From Geobacteraceae bacterium (lineage in GTDB: Bacteria > Desulfobacterota > Desulfuromonadia > Geobacterales > Pseudopelobacteraceae), in contig JANXYR010000053.1 of the NCBI GenBank assembly GCA_025355965.1, positions 1 through 64,000 of the forward strand: DNA of 64,000 nucleotides, given 5' to 3'. The translations under genes were made by a program, and so were the position numbers. Shown here piece after piece: positions 23,123 through 33,023 of this stretch (positions are counted from its first letter, which is position 1; each line of letters begins with the position of its first letter). The notes under the pieces were generated by a model, which saw only the letters and a list, made by a program, of their open reading frames with translations, was not told where the DNA came from and ran no database searches.

Positions 23123-23908
23123 ATGTTTAAAGAATTATGTATTGCAGTAATGTTCACAATTGTCCTCGTTTCCTCCTCGAATGCCATGCCAAAGGAAGGC
23201 TGCGGCGGTGATTGCTCTTCTTGCCACAAGCTTTCCGAAAAAGAGGCCGGTGAACTGCTCAAGAAGATCGGTGTTAACGTTAAGTCAGTCAAACAGTCCC
23301 CCTCACATGGACTGTTCGAGCTTCTTGTAGAGAAAGACAACAAACAGGGTATCGTTTATATCGATTACGGGAAAAAGCATCTTATGCAGGGTATGATAGT
23401 CAGTCTTGAAACAATGCAGCAGGTTTCGGCCCATGCTCAGGATCTGCCACAATCGAAGCAGCCTACGTCCCTCGATGTCTCGAAAATTCCGGTCGATAAA
23501 GCTGTGATAATGGGTAATCCAAAGGGCTCTATAAAAATCTATGTGTTTACCGACCCCGAATGTCCTTACTGTCGAACAGGCCATGCTGAACTGAAAAAAC
23601 TTGCAAAGATCGCCCCGGACGTGGCAATTCATATCATGCTTTTACCGCTGCCGATGCACCCCGCTGCTTATGACAAGTCCAGAGCCGTGCTTGAAACAAA
23701 AAGTATAGACCTTCTGGACAACGCTTTTGAAGGCAAAGAGATCCCAAAGCCTACTAAAGATGGCAGTAAAAAGGAGATTGATGAGATTGTAAAATTTGCC
23801 AATGAAAATGGTATTAACGGAACTCCTACCTTAGTTATGCCGGACGGTACTATTCAGGTCGGCATGCGCGATGCGGAAACAATGAAGAAGATGCTGGAAG
23901 GGAAATAG
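23123..23908 (+). CDS. DsbC/G-like thiol:disulfide protein with N-terminal c-type heme motif
   Basis: Signal peptide; CGGDCSSCHKLSEKEAGELL (CxxCH); DsbC-N-like segment; thioredoxin-fold TDPECPYCRTGHAEL (CPYC). Confidence 0.85.
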   Translation: MFKELCIAVMFTIVLVSSSNAMPKEGCGGDCSSCHKLSEKEAGELLKKIGVNVKSVKQSPSHGLFELLVEKDNKQGIVYIDYGKKHLMQGMIVSLETMQQVSAHAQDLPQSKQPTSLDVSKIPVDKAVIMGNPKGSIKIYVFTDPECPYCRTGHAELKKLAKIAPDVAIHIMLLPLPMHPAAYDKSRAVLETKSIDLLDNAFEGKEIPKPTKDGSKKEIDEIVKFANENGINGTPTLVMPDGTIQVGMRDAETMKKMLEGK

Positions 23909-23938
23909 ATTTTTACACTGCTGAAATAGGCCCACTTT

Positions 23939-23977
23939 AACCCCCTTGCTATGAAAAATTTGCATAGCAAGGGGGTT
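23939..23977. terminator. Strong hairpin terminator
   Basis: AACCCCCTTGCTATG-aaaaatttg-CATAGCAAGGGGGTT followed by ctgttt. Confidence 0.85.
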
Positions 23978-24070
23978 CTGTTTGTCAGCTTTATTGCATA
24001 TAAATTGCGTAGTATTTATACGAGTCATAAAAACTGTCGATAATTTAGGCTGTTAGCTTATGTGTTACTT

Positions 24071-24086
24071 TGGCGCTATAATTGCT
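24071..24086 (+). promoter_or_regulatory. Candidate sigma54 promoter for the pilY1/minor pilin operon
   Basis: TGGCGCTATAATTGCT versus TGGCACGNNNNTTGCW: GG-N10-GC spacing, 10 of 12 specified positions match. Confidence 0.65.
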
Positions 24087-24293
24087 TCAGTAAGGCAGAC
24101 GTGAAATTATTGATGAAGGTGTGTAGTAAAAGGAGATTTTAAGAAGGTGCTGTATTGTAAGTAAAAAGTCAGTTTAGAGTGTTAATCTGTCCGGGTTGAG
24201 GATAGTTGCAGAAAGTTCACATGTTGCAGTTTTTTATTATTCATGATTAAAGCTCGTTATACCAAGTTTTAGTAACTTAAAGAGGTGGCAATT

Positions 24294-27200
24294 ATGAAAC
24301 TTATTAGCACATTGAAGATTGGTATTATTGCTGGTTTAATACTGTCGGCTTGCTGTTTTGTTGCTGTAGATAGAGAGGCTGCAGCCGCACAGACGACTTA
24401 TACCCCCGTTATGGGTGATTACTGTGTCCAGCCACCTTTTTTGTCAGGCTATGTTCCACCTCAGGTGTTGTTTACGCTGGGTAAGGATCACAAATTCTAC
24501 TACCCTGCTTATAATGATGCTTCTGATATCAATAATGACGGCCAACTGGAGACTACTTATATCCATTCCTTCGGATACTACGGATATTTTGACTCCAATA
24601 AATGTTACAGCTATGCCTCCGGGGTGTTTACGCCATTCGGTATCACGTCAGACAAATACTGCAGCACAACTAACTGCACAAACAGCAGTGGAACAGCCAT
24701 TGACTGCTCGGGCAAATTCAGCGGCAATTTCCTCAACTGGGCCGCCATGTCCCGGGCCGACGTAGTCAAGATGGTAATCTACGGTGGCTATCGGACCTCT
24801 GATAATAACGGCACCAACTATGCTGAAGTCAGCGGAGAATTTATTCCTCAGGACGGCCATATCTGGGGTAAGGAGTATCTGGGTGCTGACGCTGCAAAGT
24901 TGTTTGCCGGCGGTGTTGCCAACAAGAGGGCCCTGTTTTGTGTTAACGGTGCGACTGTTGGCGGCAAGGGTATTTCCCAACTAAAGATCATTCCCAATGT
25001 GACTGCGATTTCAGGTACTCCGCCTACTGGGGGGCTGCGGGCCTGGCACTGGATCAATGTCGATGGCAATGCCGATATCTGTAGCGACAGCAAAATTGAC
25101 TTCGATGCGAATGGGACAGCAGATGCTAAAACCCTTACGGGACTAGCTAACTACAATGTATCCGTCAAGGTCTGCGATCCGGCTGACGGCTATAACTATG
25201 TTGGCGACTGGGAGAAAAAACACTGCAAAAATTATTCATCAGCCAGTCCGCAGGACGCCAACGGCCCATGGCGGCCGGTGGGACTGATGCAGGTCTATGG
25301 AGAAACACCCAACAGTACTAAAGTCTGCAGCAAGGATATGGCCACGGCCTGTACCAATGACGGCAACTGTTCCGGCAACGGCCAATGCCTTAATGCCGCC
25401 AACATGTTTTTTGGCATGATTGCCGGTTCATTTCAAAATCCCAAGGCCGGTGGATTTATTCGCAAGGATATTTACAGCATCAACGAAGAGACCAATCAGA
25501 GTAACGGTACCCTGCAGACTTCGGCCAGCAGCGGCAAGGGGCTGTTGATGAAGTCCATCGAAGAGCTGAAATGCCCCACTACTTACCCCCTTAGCAGCCA
25601 TATAGGAAACCCTATTGGAGAAATCCTGTACGAGGGACTGCGCTACTGGGCTGGTCTCGGTACTCCTACAGCTGCCTTTGTCAATAGCATATCCGGTAGC
25701 GCCAACGGCGATAACAGCAATTATGCTTCCAAGCCGGACTGGGACACACCTGCTACACTCTATCCCTCATGTTCGATACCATTCAATCTGGTATTTTCGG
25801 ATATTTACAACAGCTTTGACCACGATCAGGTGCCTGGTTCCGCCTTTGCAACTGTTACTGGCGACCTGACCGGCTTTAATGCCGCGGCGCTCTCCAATAC
25901 CATCTGGTCTAACGAATCTCTTGGTACACCTCTGGTCATTGGCGAATCCGGGACGACTGCTGGAGACGATACTGATGGCCGCTGCGGCGGCAAGGCAGTA
26001 ACCGGACTTGGCAATGTCAAGGGGATCTGCCCTGCGGAAGGTAGCAATAGCGGCAGTTACTATGCTGCGGCTGCGGCGCTCTATGGTCACAACTCGATGA
26101 AAACACAGATGAGCACGCCAAACGTGTTGACCTATGTGGTGGCCTTTAATTCGAACGTGCCCGAGATACGATTGTTCACCGGCACTGGTACCGCCTCCGA
26201 TAAATCAGTGCTGGTCGAACCCTACGGCAAGTCGGTTTCCAATAGTTACGGCTGGAACTGCACCACCACCAATACCGATTTCGTCTCCGCAGACAAAACC
26301 ACGGCGGCGGGCACCACCACCAGAAACTTGATATTCAATCCAAAGAATGTCACTCCGATTTCCAACTGTCCAACTCTTAGCCAGGTCAGTTTCTATGTGC
26401 TCGAAACTCAATACAATGCCTTGAACCAGCTGAAGTACATCAAGTACCGTGTGGCCACCGACGACCTAGGTGGTGGAGACTTCGACCTGGACATGCTGAC
26501 AGAATACACGGTTTGCGCCTATGGCTCCACCGATCCCACTTGTACCGCGCTGGGGCTGACACTTGACCAGGTTTCGGTAAAAGTTGAGCGTGCCTACTCG
26601 TCTGCCGGTAACCCAGCCGCCCTTGGTTTCACCATAGTTGGGGCCGGTGGCGATTCAGGTTCCTACTTGATCGTCCAGCATACCTCCGGACCTCCGGGTG
26701 GCACTTGGTCCACTTTGCCACTTCCGACCACAAGCGCCTCTATGAAGTTCGTTGCTGCCGGATCCGCCACACTTCCCAAACCGCCGCTCTGGTATGCCGC
26801 CAAGTACGGTGGCTTTAAGTCCGGCGTATACAGTTCGGGCGGAATTGATCTCCCTTATACGGATGCCACTTGCTCGTATGCGCTGACTAACGCTAGCAGG
26901 GACGCAAGATGTAATGGGTGGTCCTCTAAGATTCCTGGCGTACCCGACAACTATTTTGAGGTGTCAAACCCCTCCGAAATGGAGAACAAACTGCGAGATG
27001 CCCTGGAAGCTATTCTGGCACGAGTCTCTTCTGGTACTGCGGCATCAATTCTTAATAACAGCGAGGGAAGTGGTGCCAGCTTGTTGCAAGCGGTGTTCTA
27101 TCCCAAAAAGGATTTTGATGGTAACACCTCAGTAAACTGGACCGGCGAGATTCATAACATGTGGTATTATCTTGATCCATTTTTCAATAGTACTTCCATC

Positions 27201-29678
27201 AGGGAAGATACAATACAGGATTACAAGTTGAATCTTAAAGAGGACAATATCGCCCAGTTTTATTTTGACTCGGCCTTAAATAAGACACAGGTACGACTGT
27301 TCAATGACAGCAACGGCGATGGGAATCCGGATTCAGCTACTCCTGTTCAGACCGTTGATCCGGACAATGTAAAATCCCTTTGGAAAGCTGGTCGTAAGCT
27401 TTGGGCGCGTACACTTACGACAAGCCCACGGCTAATTTACACGCATACTGATATTACGGCGTCTGGTTTTGATGACGCCACAACCAAACTTACCCCGTTT
27501 GGTGTAAAGGCCGATGCAACCAGCAATGTTGCTACTTTGACAGGTAACGCAACCTTCCTGTCTCTAATGCCGACTTTGAATGTGAGCAAGGGTATCCTGA
27601 CTACGGACGTGACCAGGGCCGGTAAGTTGATTGCCTGGACGCACGGCGCCGATCAGACTGCTGATGCGGATGGTGCAACATACCGCTCACGCAAGGTAAC
27701 CATTGGTGCCTGCAGCGTATCCGGTTCAGGTTGCGAGACCAGTAACAGCATCTATACACGTGAGTGGAAGCTTGGCGATATTGTTTCAGCAACACCCAAG
27801 CTGGTATCCAACAATCCGTTGAATGGCTACAATAAACCAGTCCCCAATGGCTATGCAGACAAGTATTACGATGCCTTCACCAAGACAACTACATATGCAA
27901 ATCGCGGAATGGTGTTTGTAGGATCTAACGACGGTATGCTCCACGCGTTTCGGTTAGGGGTACTAAAAGAAAACGCAAGTAAATTTGATAAAGCACAATT
28001 TAATAATTCATCAGGTGTTCTTGCGACGAGTTCAGACGATCTTGGTAAAGAAGAGTGGGCATTTATTCCGAAACAGGTTCTGCCGTACCTGACCTACATC
28101 AAAGATTCTGATTACTGTCATGTTTTCACTGTTGACAAGTCACCGTCGATAGCTGATGTCAGCATCGGAACCTACACAGGAACCGGATGTACTGGAAGCT
28201 ACTGGGACTGTGCCAAGCCAACAGACGGATCCACTTGGCGAACAGTATTGATAGGAGGAATGGGAATAGGGGGGGCAGCTAAATGGAATGGAGATACTAC
28301 CGTTGCAGCCCCTACAGCTTGTGTCAAGACACCGGTCAAAGTTCCAACAACAACTCCTGCCACCACGGCTGCTGCTGCTACAGGTGTTGGCTATTCGTCT
28401 TATTATGCTCTTGACGTAACCGACCCTACTACGCCTAAATATCTCTGGGAGTTCCCTGGATCTACATCAGCAGTTGGTCTGCTTGGATCCAGTACCACTG
28501 GGCCTGCAATAATACGTATAGCTTCGCATACAGATGCTGTTGTGAGTAGCAAGATGACAAGAACCGTGGACAATAGCAAAAATGGTCGGTGGTTTGCTGT
28601 CTTTGCTTCTGGGCCAACTGGCTACATTGAGACTGTCAAGCGAGAATATAAAGGACAATCTGACCAACAGTTACGCATTTTTGTTGTAGATATGGCAGAT
28701 GGCACGCTAGTGAGAACTTTTAGTACCTTTTCTGATGGCACAGCCCTGCCTTCTGAAGCTTTTGCGGGTTCCCTGTCGACCAGTTGGATAGACACAGACC
28801 GAGCTACCAATTCATCTGTCGGTTGGTATAGTGATGATGCTGTTTACATTGGATACACAAAAAAATGTACTGCGACGGACTTAAATTGTACGACAAGCAC
28901 ATGGACCAAAGGCGGGGTGCTTCGTCTGTCAACAGGTGAAAATACCGACCCGACAACCTGGAAGCTTTCTAAACTAATAGATGGGATTGGGCCGGTAACC
29001 ACATCGGTTACTAAGCTGCAAGACCGAAAGAATAACAATTTATGGATTTATTTTGGCACGGGGCGTTATTTCTTCAAAGGGGACGATTCTACGACAAATC
29101 AGCAGACTTTATATGGTGTGAAAGAACCCTGTTATGCATCGGCAAGAATAGATGCAACCGCAACCGCCATGGAAATTAGAAAGGACTCTATCAATCCAAA
29201 CTGTACAACTGCAGTGTCAGGTACCTTGGTTGACCAATCCGGAGCACCCTCGGCTACCATTGCTACCACAGCTCCAGGCTGGAAGTTGGATCTTGATGCT
29301 CCTGCATCAGGATATGCCTCTGAACGTATGATCACTGATCCTGTTGCGTCAACTGCAGGTGCGATTTTTTTTACAACATTCAAGCCTAGTTATGATGTGT
29401 GCAAGTTTGGCGGAGATTCTCTTATCTGGGCTCTTCGCTATGATACTGGTGGAGTGCCACCTGGCCAGGCCATGCAGGGTAAGGCGCTGATGCAGGTTTC
29501 GACTGGAGCTTTTGCAGAACTGAGCCTTTCCACAGCTTTCAGTAACCCTGGAGATTCCCGTTTGGATGGTCGTAGGATTGCAACGCCAATAACAGGTGTT
29601 CCGCCGACAGCTCAGGGATTATCTCTGATTGTCAATCCTCCACCAGTAAAGAGAATGTTGCATATTCGGGAAAAATAA
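24294..29678 (+). CDS. pilY1: PilY1-like type IV pilus tip/biogenesis protein
   Basis: Large secreted protein upstream of minor pilins; C-terminal beta-propeller-like region (GMVFVGSNDGMLHAFRLG...YYALDVTDPTTPKYLWEF...IYFGTGRYF). Confidence 0.85.
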   Translation: MKLISTLKIGIIAGLILSACCFVAVDREAAAAQTTYTPVMGDYCVQPPFLSGYVPPQVLFTLGKDHKFYYPAYNDASDINNDGQLETTYIHSFGYYGYFDSNKCYSYASGVFTPFGITSDKYCSTTNCTNSSGTAIDCSGKFSGNFLNWAAMSRADVVKMVIYGGYRTSDNNGTNYAEVSGEFIPQDGHIWGKEYLGADAAKLFAGGVANKRALFCVNGATVGGKGISQLKIIPNVTAISGTPPTGGLRAWHWINVDGNADICSDSKIDFDANGTADAKTLTGLANYNVSVKVCDPADGYNYVGDWEKKHCKNYSSASPQDANGPWRPVGLMQVYGETPNSTKVCSKDMATACTNDGNCSGNGQCLNAANMFFGMIAGSFQNPKAGGFIRKDIYSINEETNQSNGTLQTSASSGKGLLMKSIEELKCPTTYPLSSHIGNPIGEILYEGLRYWAGLGTPTAAFVNSISGSANGDNSNYASKPDWDTPATLYPSCSIPFNLVFSDIYNSFDHDQVPGSAFATVTGDLTGFNAAALSNTIWSNESLGTPLVIGESGTTAGDDTDGRCGGKAVTGLGNVKGICPAEGSNSGSYYAAAAALYGHNSMKTQMSTPNVLTYVVAFNSNVPEIRLFTGTGTASDKSVLVEPYGKSVSNSYGWNCTTTNTDFVSADKTTAAGTTTRNLIFNPKNVTPISNCPTLSQVSFYVLETQYNALNQLKYIKYRVATDDLGGGDFDLDMLTEYTVCAYGSTDPTCTALGLTLDQVSVKVERAYSSAGNPAALGFTIVGAGGDSGSYLIVQHTSGPPGGTWSTLPLPTTSASMKFVAAGSATLPKPPLWYAAKYGGFKSGVYSSGGIDLPYTDATCSYALTNASRDARCNGWSSKIPGVPDNYFEVSNPSEMENKLRDALEAILARVSSGTAASILNNSEGSGASLLQAVFYPKKDFDGNTSVNWTGEIHNMWYYLDPFFNSTSIREDTIQDYKLNLKEDNIAQFYFDSALNKTQVRLFNDSNGDGNPDSATPVQTVDPDNVKSLWKAGRKLWARTLTTSPRLIYTHTDITASGFDDATTKLTPFGVKADATSNVATLTGNATFLSLMPTLNVSKGILTTDVTRAGKLIAWTHGADQTADADGATYRSRKVTIGACSVSGSGCETSNSIYTREWKLGDIVSATPKLVSNNPLNGYNKPVPNGYADKYYDAFTKTTTYANRGMVFVGSNDGMLHAFRLGVLKENASKFDKAQFNNSSGVLATSSDDLGKEEWAFIPKQVLPYLTYIKDSDYCHVFTVDKSPSIADVSIGTYTGTGCTGSYWDCAKPTDGSTWRTVLIGGMGIGGAAKWNGDTTVAAPTACVKTPVKVPTTTPATTAAAATGVGYSSYYALDVTDPTTPKYLWEFPGSTSAVGLLGSSTTGPAIIRIASHTDAVVSSKMTRTVDNSKNGRWFAVFASGPTGYIETVKREYKGQSDQQLRIFVVDMADGTLVRTFSTFSDGTALPSEAFAGSLSTSWIDTDRATNSSVGWYSDDAVYIGYTKKCTATDLNCTTSTWTKGGVLRLSTGENTDPTTWKLSKLIDGIGPVTTSVTKLQDRKNNNLWIYFGTGRYFFKGDDSTTNQQTLYGVKEPCYASARIDATATAMEIRKDSINPNCTTAVSGTLVDQSGAPSATIATTAPGWKLDLDAPASGYASERMITDPVASTAGAIFFTTFKPSYDVCKFGGDSLIWALRYDTGGVPPGQAMQGKALMQVSTGAFAELSLSTAFSNPGDSRLDGRRIATPITGVPPTAQGLSLIVNPPPVKRMLHIREK

Positions 29679-29711
29679 CTGTTAGGAAGCTAAGTATGAG
29701 AGGTACACCTA

Positions 29712-30203
29712 ATGAATAATCGTGGTTTTTCCTTAATTGAGCTGATTGTTGTTATTGCTATTATTGGAACATTAACTACCATAGTGGCTCTTTCTTTTTC
29801 GAACTGGACTCGTAAAGCCAATATTGAGAGACAGACAATGGAGATGTTTACTGACCTAAATTCAGCCCGAAGCGAATCAGTGTTTCAGAAGAAGCGTCAT
29901 GCCATGATACTTCAACCAAGCAGTTTTATAATTAAACGCTACAGTTCAGCGGATGAGAGTCGCACCGGGGACACAACCAAAGGAGTGATTCTCTCTAAAA
30001 ATCTGGCATATTCTATTTCGAGGCCTTCCGGTAGTTCTCTGGCGGATCGGATAATTGAATTTGATGTCAGGGGATTTACAAACGACTGGGAGACCATTTG
30101 CATAAATCCTTTTAATAGCGGAGCACAATACGATTGTATGACTTTGTCTAGCGGTCGAATCAATCTGGGAAAAATGGAGGGAACTGCCTGTGTGCAAAAA
30201 TAG
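29712..30203 (+). CDS. GspH/FimT-type minor pseudopilin
   Basis: MNNRGFSLIELIVVIAIIGTLTTIVALSFSNW prepilin signal; FimT-like body. Confidence 0.88.
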   Translation: MNNRGFSLIELIVVIAIIGTLTTIVALSFSNWTRKANIERQTMEMFTDLNSARSESVFQKKRHAMILQPSSFIIKRYSSADESRTGDTTKGVILSKNLAYSISRPSGSSLADRIIEFDVRGFTNDWETICINPFNSGAQYDCMTLSSGRINLGKMEGTACVQK

Positions 30204-30573
30204 TGATGGTTTCACTTTGATTGAATTCCTGGTAGCTATTGTCATTCTTATGGTTGGTCTGCTCGGGCTATTACAGACAGTAAATTATGCGCTTCAATAT
30301 AATATGGGTACCCAATTAAGAAATGAAGCTGCGTCTATAGCGGATGCCCAGATGAGCATGGAACTAGCCAAGCCCTTTGACCTGATATCAACCGTGACCA
30401 GTAGCAAATCCGTCTCACGTCAAATCTTGAATGGATATAAAAATTATTCGGTTACACGTAGTGGGCAAGACATGACCAATACCAAACAGGTGAATGTTGG
30501 AGTAACTTGGAGATATAAAAAACAACCATTTACTCACACAGTATACGGCGCTTCATCAAAGGCCAATAAATAG
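30190..30573 (+). CDS. pilV: PilV-like minor pilin
   Basis: DGFTLIEFLVAIVILMVGLLGLLQTVNYALQYN prepilin N-terminus. Confidence 0.8.
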   Translation: MCKNSDGFTLIEFLVAIVILMVGLLGLLQTVNYALQYNMGTQLRNEAASIADAQMSMELAKPFDLISTVTSSKSVSRQILNGYKNYSVTRSGQDMTNTKQVNVGVTWRYKKQPFTHTVYGASSKANK

Positions 30574-30585
30574 GCGGGCATTAAT

Positions 30586-31875
30586 ATGCTTAAAAATAAA
30601 AAAGGTTTTACTCTTGTTGAATTAATTGTTGTCATGGCGGTGTTCATAGTGGTGATAATAATCACCGGGCAAGCCTTCGAGACTATCCTTAAGCAGACAT
30701 CTAAGCTTTTTAGGAGTGAGGAAAGTAATATTGAAGGTGTTGTTGGCCTTGAAATATTACGCCATGATCTGCAGCAAGCAGGTTATGGCCTCTTCACTGA
30801 GCCTCTTTGCTCGTCAAATGCTTACACTGGTGAGGCTGCGGCTCTGCCAGCTAGTGCATACAATGAGATTACCAGAAGCGTTTTGGACCCGTGTCTGGTA
30901 CCACCATCAACCGCATCTGTGGCGGCCCTACGTTTACCGCCGCGTGCCGTGGTCGCTGGCAATAACCTGGCCGTTGTAGCTGACTCTACCAGTGAAACTG
31001 GTAACACTTATAATGTTATCTCCGGCTCTGACTATCTTGTTCTGAGAGGACTAACGCTCGGACGTTCTAAAACATCTCAAAAGTGGACGCATCTTAATTT
31101 TGCGTCGTCTAGCGTTACCCCAAATAGTTGGGTGTCAAAGTCAGAAAACTTTGAGTCCGGAGATAAAGTATTACTGATGCGGCGCAAAATTACTCCATTT
31201 GTAAATTCTTTAACTATCGAGCCCGAACCGACTAACGGGTGGTTTTATATCCCATTCAGTAATGCGGCCTTCAGTAAATATTCAACTAATTACAATAATT
31301 ATGTTGTATATGGCTTGGATGATGCGGCTACGCCCAGAATGCCGTTTAACCGCAGTGACTATTTTGTCGCCCGCCCGGCAGCCACAAATGCCATGCCGGC
31401 GATATGTGCACCCAATATCGGGAACCTTTACAAGGCAACAGTAAACCAGGCAGACGGCAAACTTACTTATACTCCAATATTAGATTGTGTTGCAGATATG
31501 CAGGTCGTGTTTGGCTGGGATCTTAAAATAGTGACCCCGACTTCAACTACGGATGGGCAGGATGGAGTGATTGATACCTGGTCAAGCCCTGATCCGAATT
31601 TTAGATCAGGTTCCGCGTCTTTGACTGATTTGCAGGCCGCAATGGCTGATCCTGAGTTGCTTCGTTCTTCTCTTAAAATAATTAAAGTATATATTTTGGC
31701 GCAGGATGGCCGTAGAGACGCGGGATATACAAGCCCATCTCCTATTGTAGTTGGAGATACAGGAGAGACATTTCTGACAAAAAGCTATGATATTGCTGCT
31801 GCAGGGTTGCAGAACTATCGTTGGAAGGTTTATCGAATTGTAATTCGCCCCAAAAACCTTGCATCCAATCAATAA
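30586..31875 (+). CDS. pilW: PilW-like minor pilin
   Basis: KKGFTLVELIVVMAVFIVVIIITGQAFETILKQTSK; order pilV-pilW-pilX. Confidence 0.82.
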   Translation: MLKNKKGFTLVELIVVMAVFIVVIIITGQAFETILKQTSKLFRSEESNIEGVVGLEILRHDLQQAGYGLFTEPLCSSNAYTGEAAALPASAYNEITRSVLDPCLVPPSTASVAALRLPPRAVVAGNNLAVVADSTSETGNTYNVISGSDYLVLRGLTLGRSKTSQKWTHLNFASSSVTPNSWVSKSENFESGDKVLLMRRKITPFVNSLTIEPEPTNGWFYIPFSNAAFSKYSTNYNNYVVYGLDDAATPRMPFNRSDYFVARPAATNAMPAICAPNIGNLYKATVNQADGKLTYTPILDCVADMQVVFGWDLKIVTPTSTTDGQDGVIDTWSSPDPNFRSGSASLTDLQAAMADPELLRSSLKIIKVYILAQDGRRDAGYTSPSPIVVGDTGETFLTKSYDIAAAGLQNYRWKVYRIVIRPKNLASNQ

Positions 31876-31887
31876 AGGAGGGCGTAA

Positions 31888-32505
31888 ATGTTAAATTTAA
31901 TTCGCAATAATGACGGTATAGTGCTTGTTACTTCACTTATGCTTACACTCATCTCCTTGACTATTGTTATGGCACTTCTGTATATGGTTGCGCAGGGGAT
32001 TAAATCCTCCGGGCAGCTCAGAAAGTATCATACCGCAGTTGAAGCGTCATACGGAGGTACTGAAATAATGGTTAAGGATATTATGCCTATAATTATGCAG
32101 AACTATTCAAGTTCATCCTTCAAAACAACTGTAGAGGGTGCTTTTACTGGTGTAAGCCTTCAGATGCTATCTGATTCTAAGTGTATGCGGAGAAAGCTCA
32201 CAAACGCTACAGCAAGCTGGCCATCTGGATGCAGCAATACGCCTAATCCTAAAAACTCCCCAGATATGCAAATAACCCTAAATTCGGCTTCCGGAAGCCC
32301 ATTTATTGTAAGTTCAAAGATAGTTGACACGGTAGCTGGAAATTCGGATACCAGTGGTTTACAACTTGAAGGTTCAGGTGTTGCAGAATCATCTTCTCTG
32401 CTTACGCCGCAACATATTCCATATATTTATCGAATGGAAATACAGGGTGAGCGACAAGGAAACTCAACTGCTCAGGCTAATATTGAAGTTCTTTACGCCT
32501 ATTAA
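31888..32505 (+). CDS. pilX: PilX-like minor pilin
   Basis: NNDGIVLVTSLMLTLISLTIVMALLYMVAQGIKSSG (PilX-N-like); syntenic. Confidence 0.75.
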   Translation: MLNLIRNNDGIVLVTSLMLTLISLTIVMALLYMVAQGIKSSGQLRKYHTAVEASYGGTEIMVKDIMPIIMQNYSSSSFKTTVEGAFTGVSLQMLSDSKCMRRKLTNATASWPSGCSNTPNPKNSPDMQITLNSASGSPFIVSSKIVDTVAGNSDTSGLQLEGSGVAESSSLLTPQHIPYIYRMEIQGERQGNSTAQANIEVLYAY

Positions 32506-32559
32506 AATCTCAGCTCAATGTGCAAGCATAAAGCTAAATTCTACAGTGTCTCACAGAGA

Positions 32560-32609
32560 CAGCCGGGTTGCCGAAATATCCTGAAAAGATATAAGGCCCC
32601 GGCTTTTTT
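32560..32609 (+). terminator. Candidate terminator after the minor pilin operon
   Basis: AGCCGGG...CCCCGGCTTTTTT long-loop hairpin with a T-run. Confidence 0.55.
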
Positions 32610-32805
32610 GTGGCCATAACTAGAGTAATAAATATCTCAATTGTCATAAAAATACCGAGTTTGATTTGTGTCAGATGAACTAAATTGTTATAAATAATTA
32701 CAGCTTTTCTAATTTTATATATAATTACGTATAAAGTTGTTGACAATCGTATTATTTACTGTAAAAGATATCTTGAAGATATTATTTAGTTATTGGGATG
32801 CTAGA

Positions 32806-33012
32806 ATGATTGCATTAAACAACGTAAAGTTTATTCGCGAATCGCGCCTGATGAGCAAGTCTGAACTTGCCAGAAAGGCCAGCGTTTCCACGCTGACAAT
32901 AGATCGTATTGAGCGTGGAGAAAAATGCCGCATGGAAACTAAGCGAAAGATTATTCTTGCATTGGGATATAGCCTAGAGAACAAAGATGAAGTATTTCAG
33001 GATCAGGAATAA
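32806..33012 (+). CDS. Small XRE-family HTH regulator
   Basis: NNVKFIRESRLMSKSELARKASVSTLTIDRIERGEKCRMETKRKIILALGY is an HTH_3 fold; start reassigned from 32737. Confidence 0.85.
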   Translation: MIALNNVKFIRESRLMSKSELARKASVSTLTIDRIERGEKCRMETKRKIILALGYSLENKDEVFQDQE

Positions 33013-33023
33013 CGGGACTGGAT

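Noticed and set aside
32546-32560. TGTCTCACAGAGACA palindrome after pilX as another copy of the 55.9/59.7 kb operator
   Set aside because: Half-site arrangement differs (TGTCTC-ACA-GAGACA), it sits at the 3' end of an operon, and no sigma54-like element was seen at the right distance.
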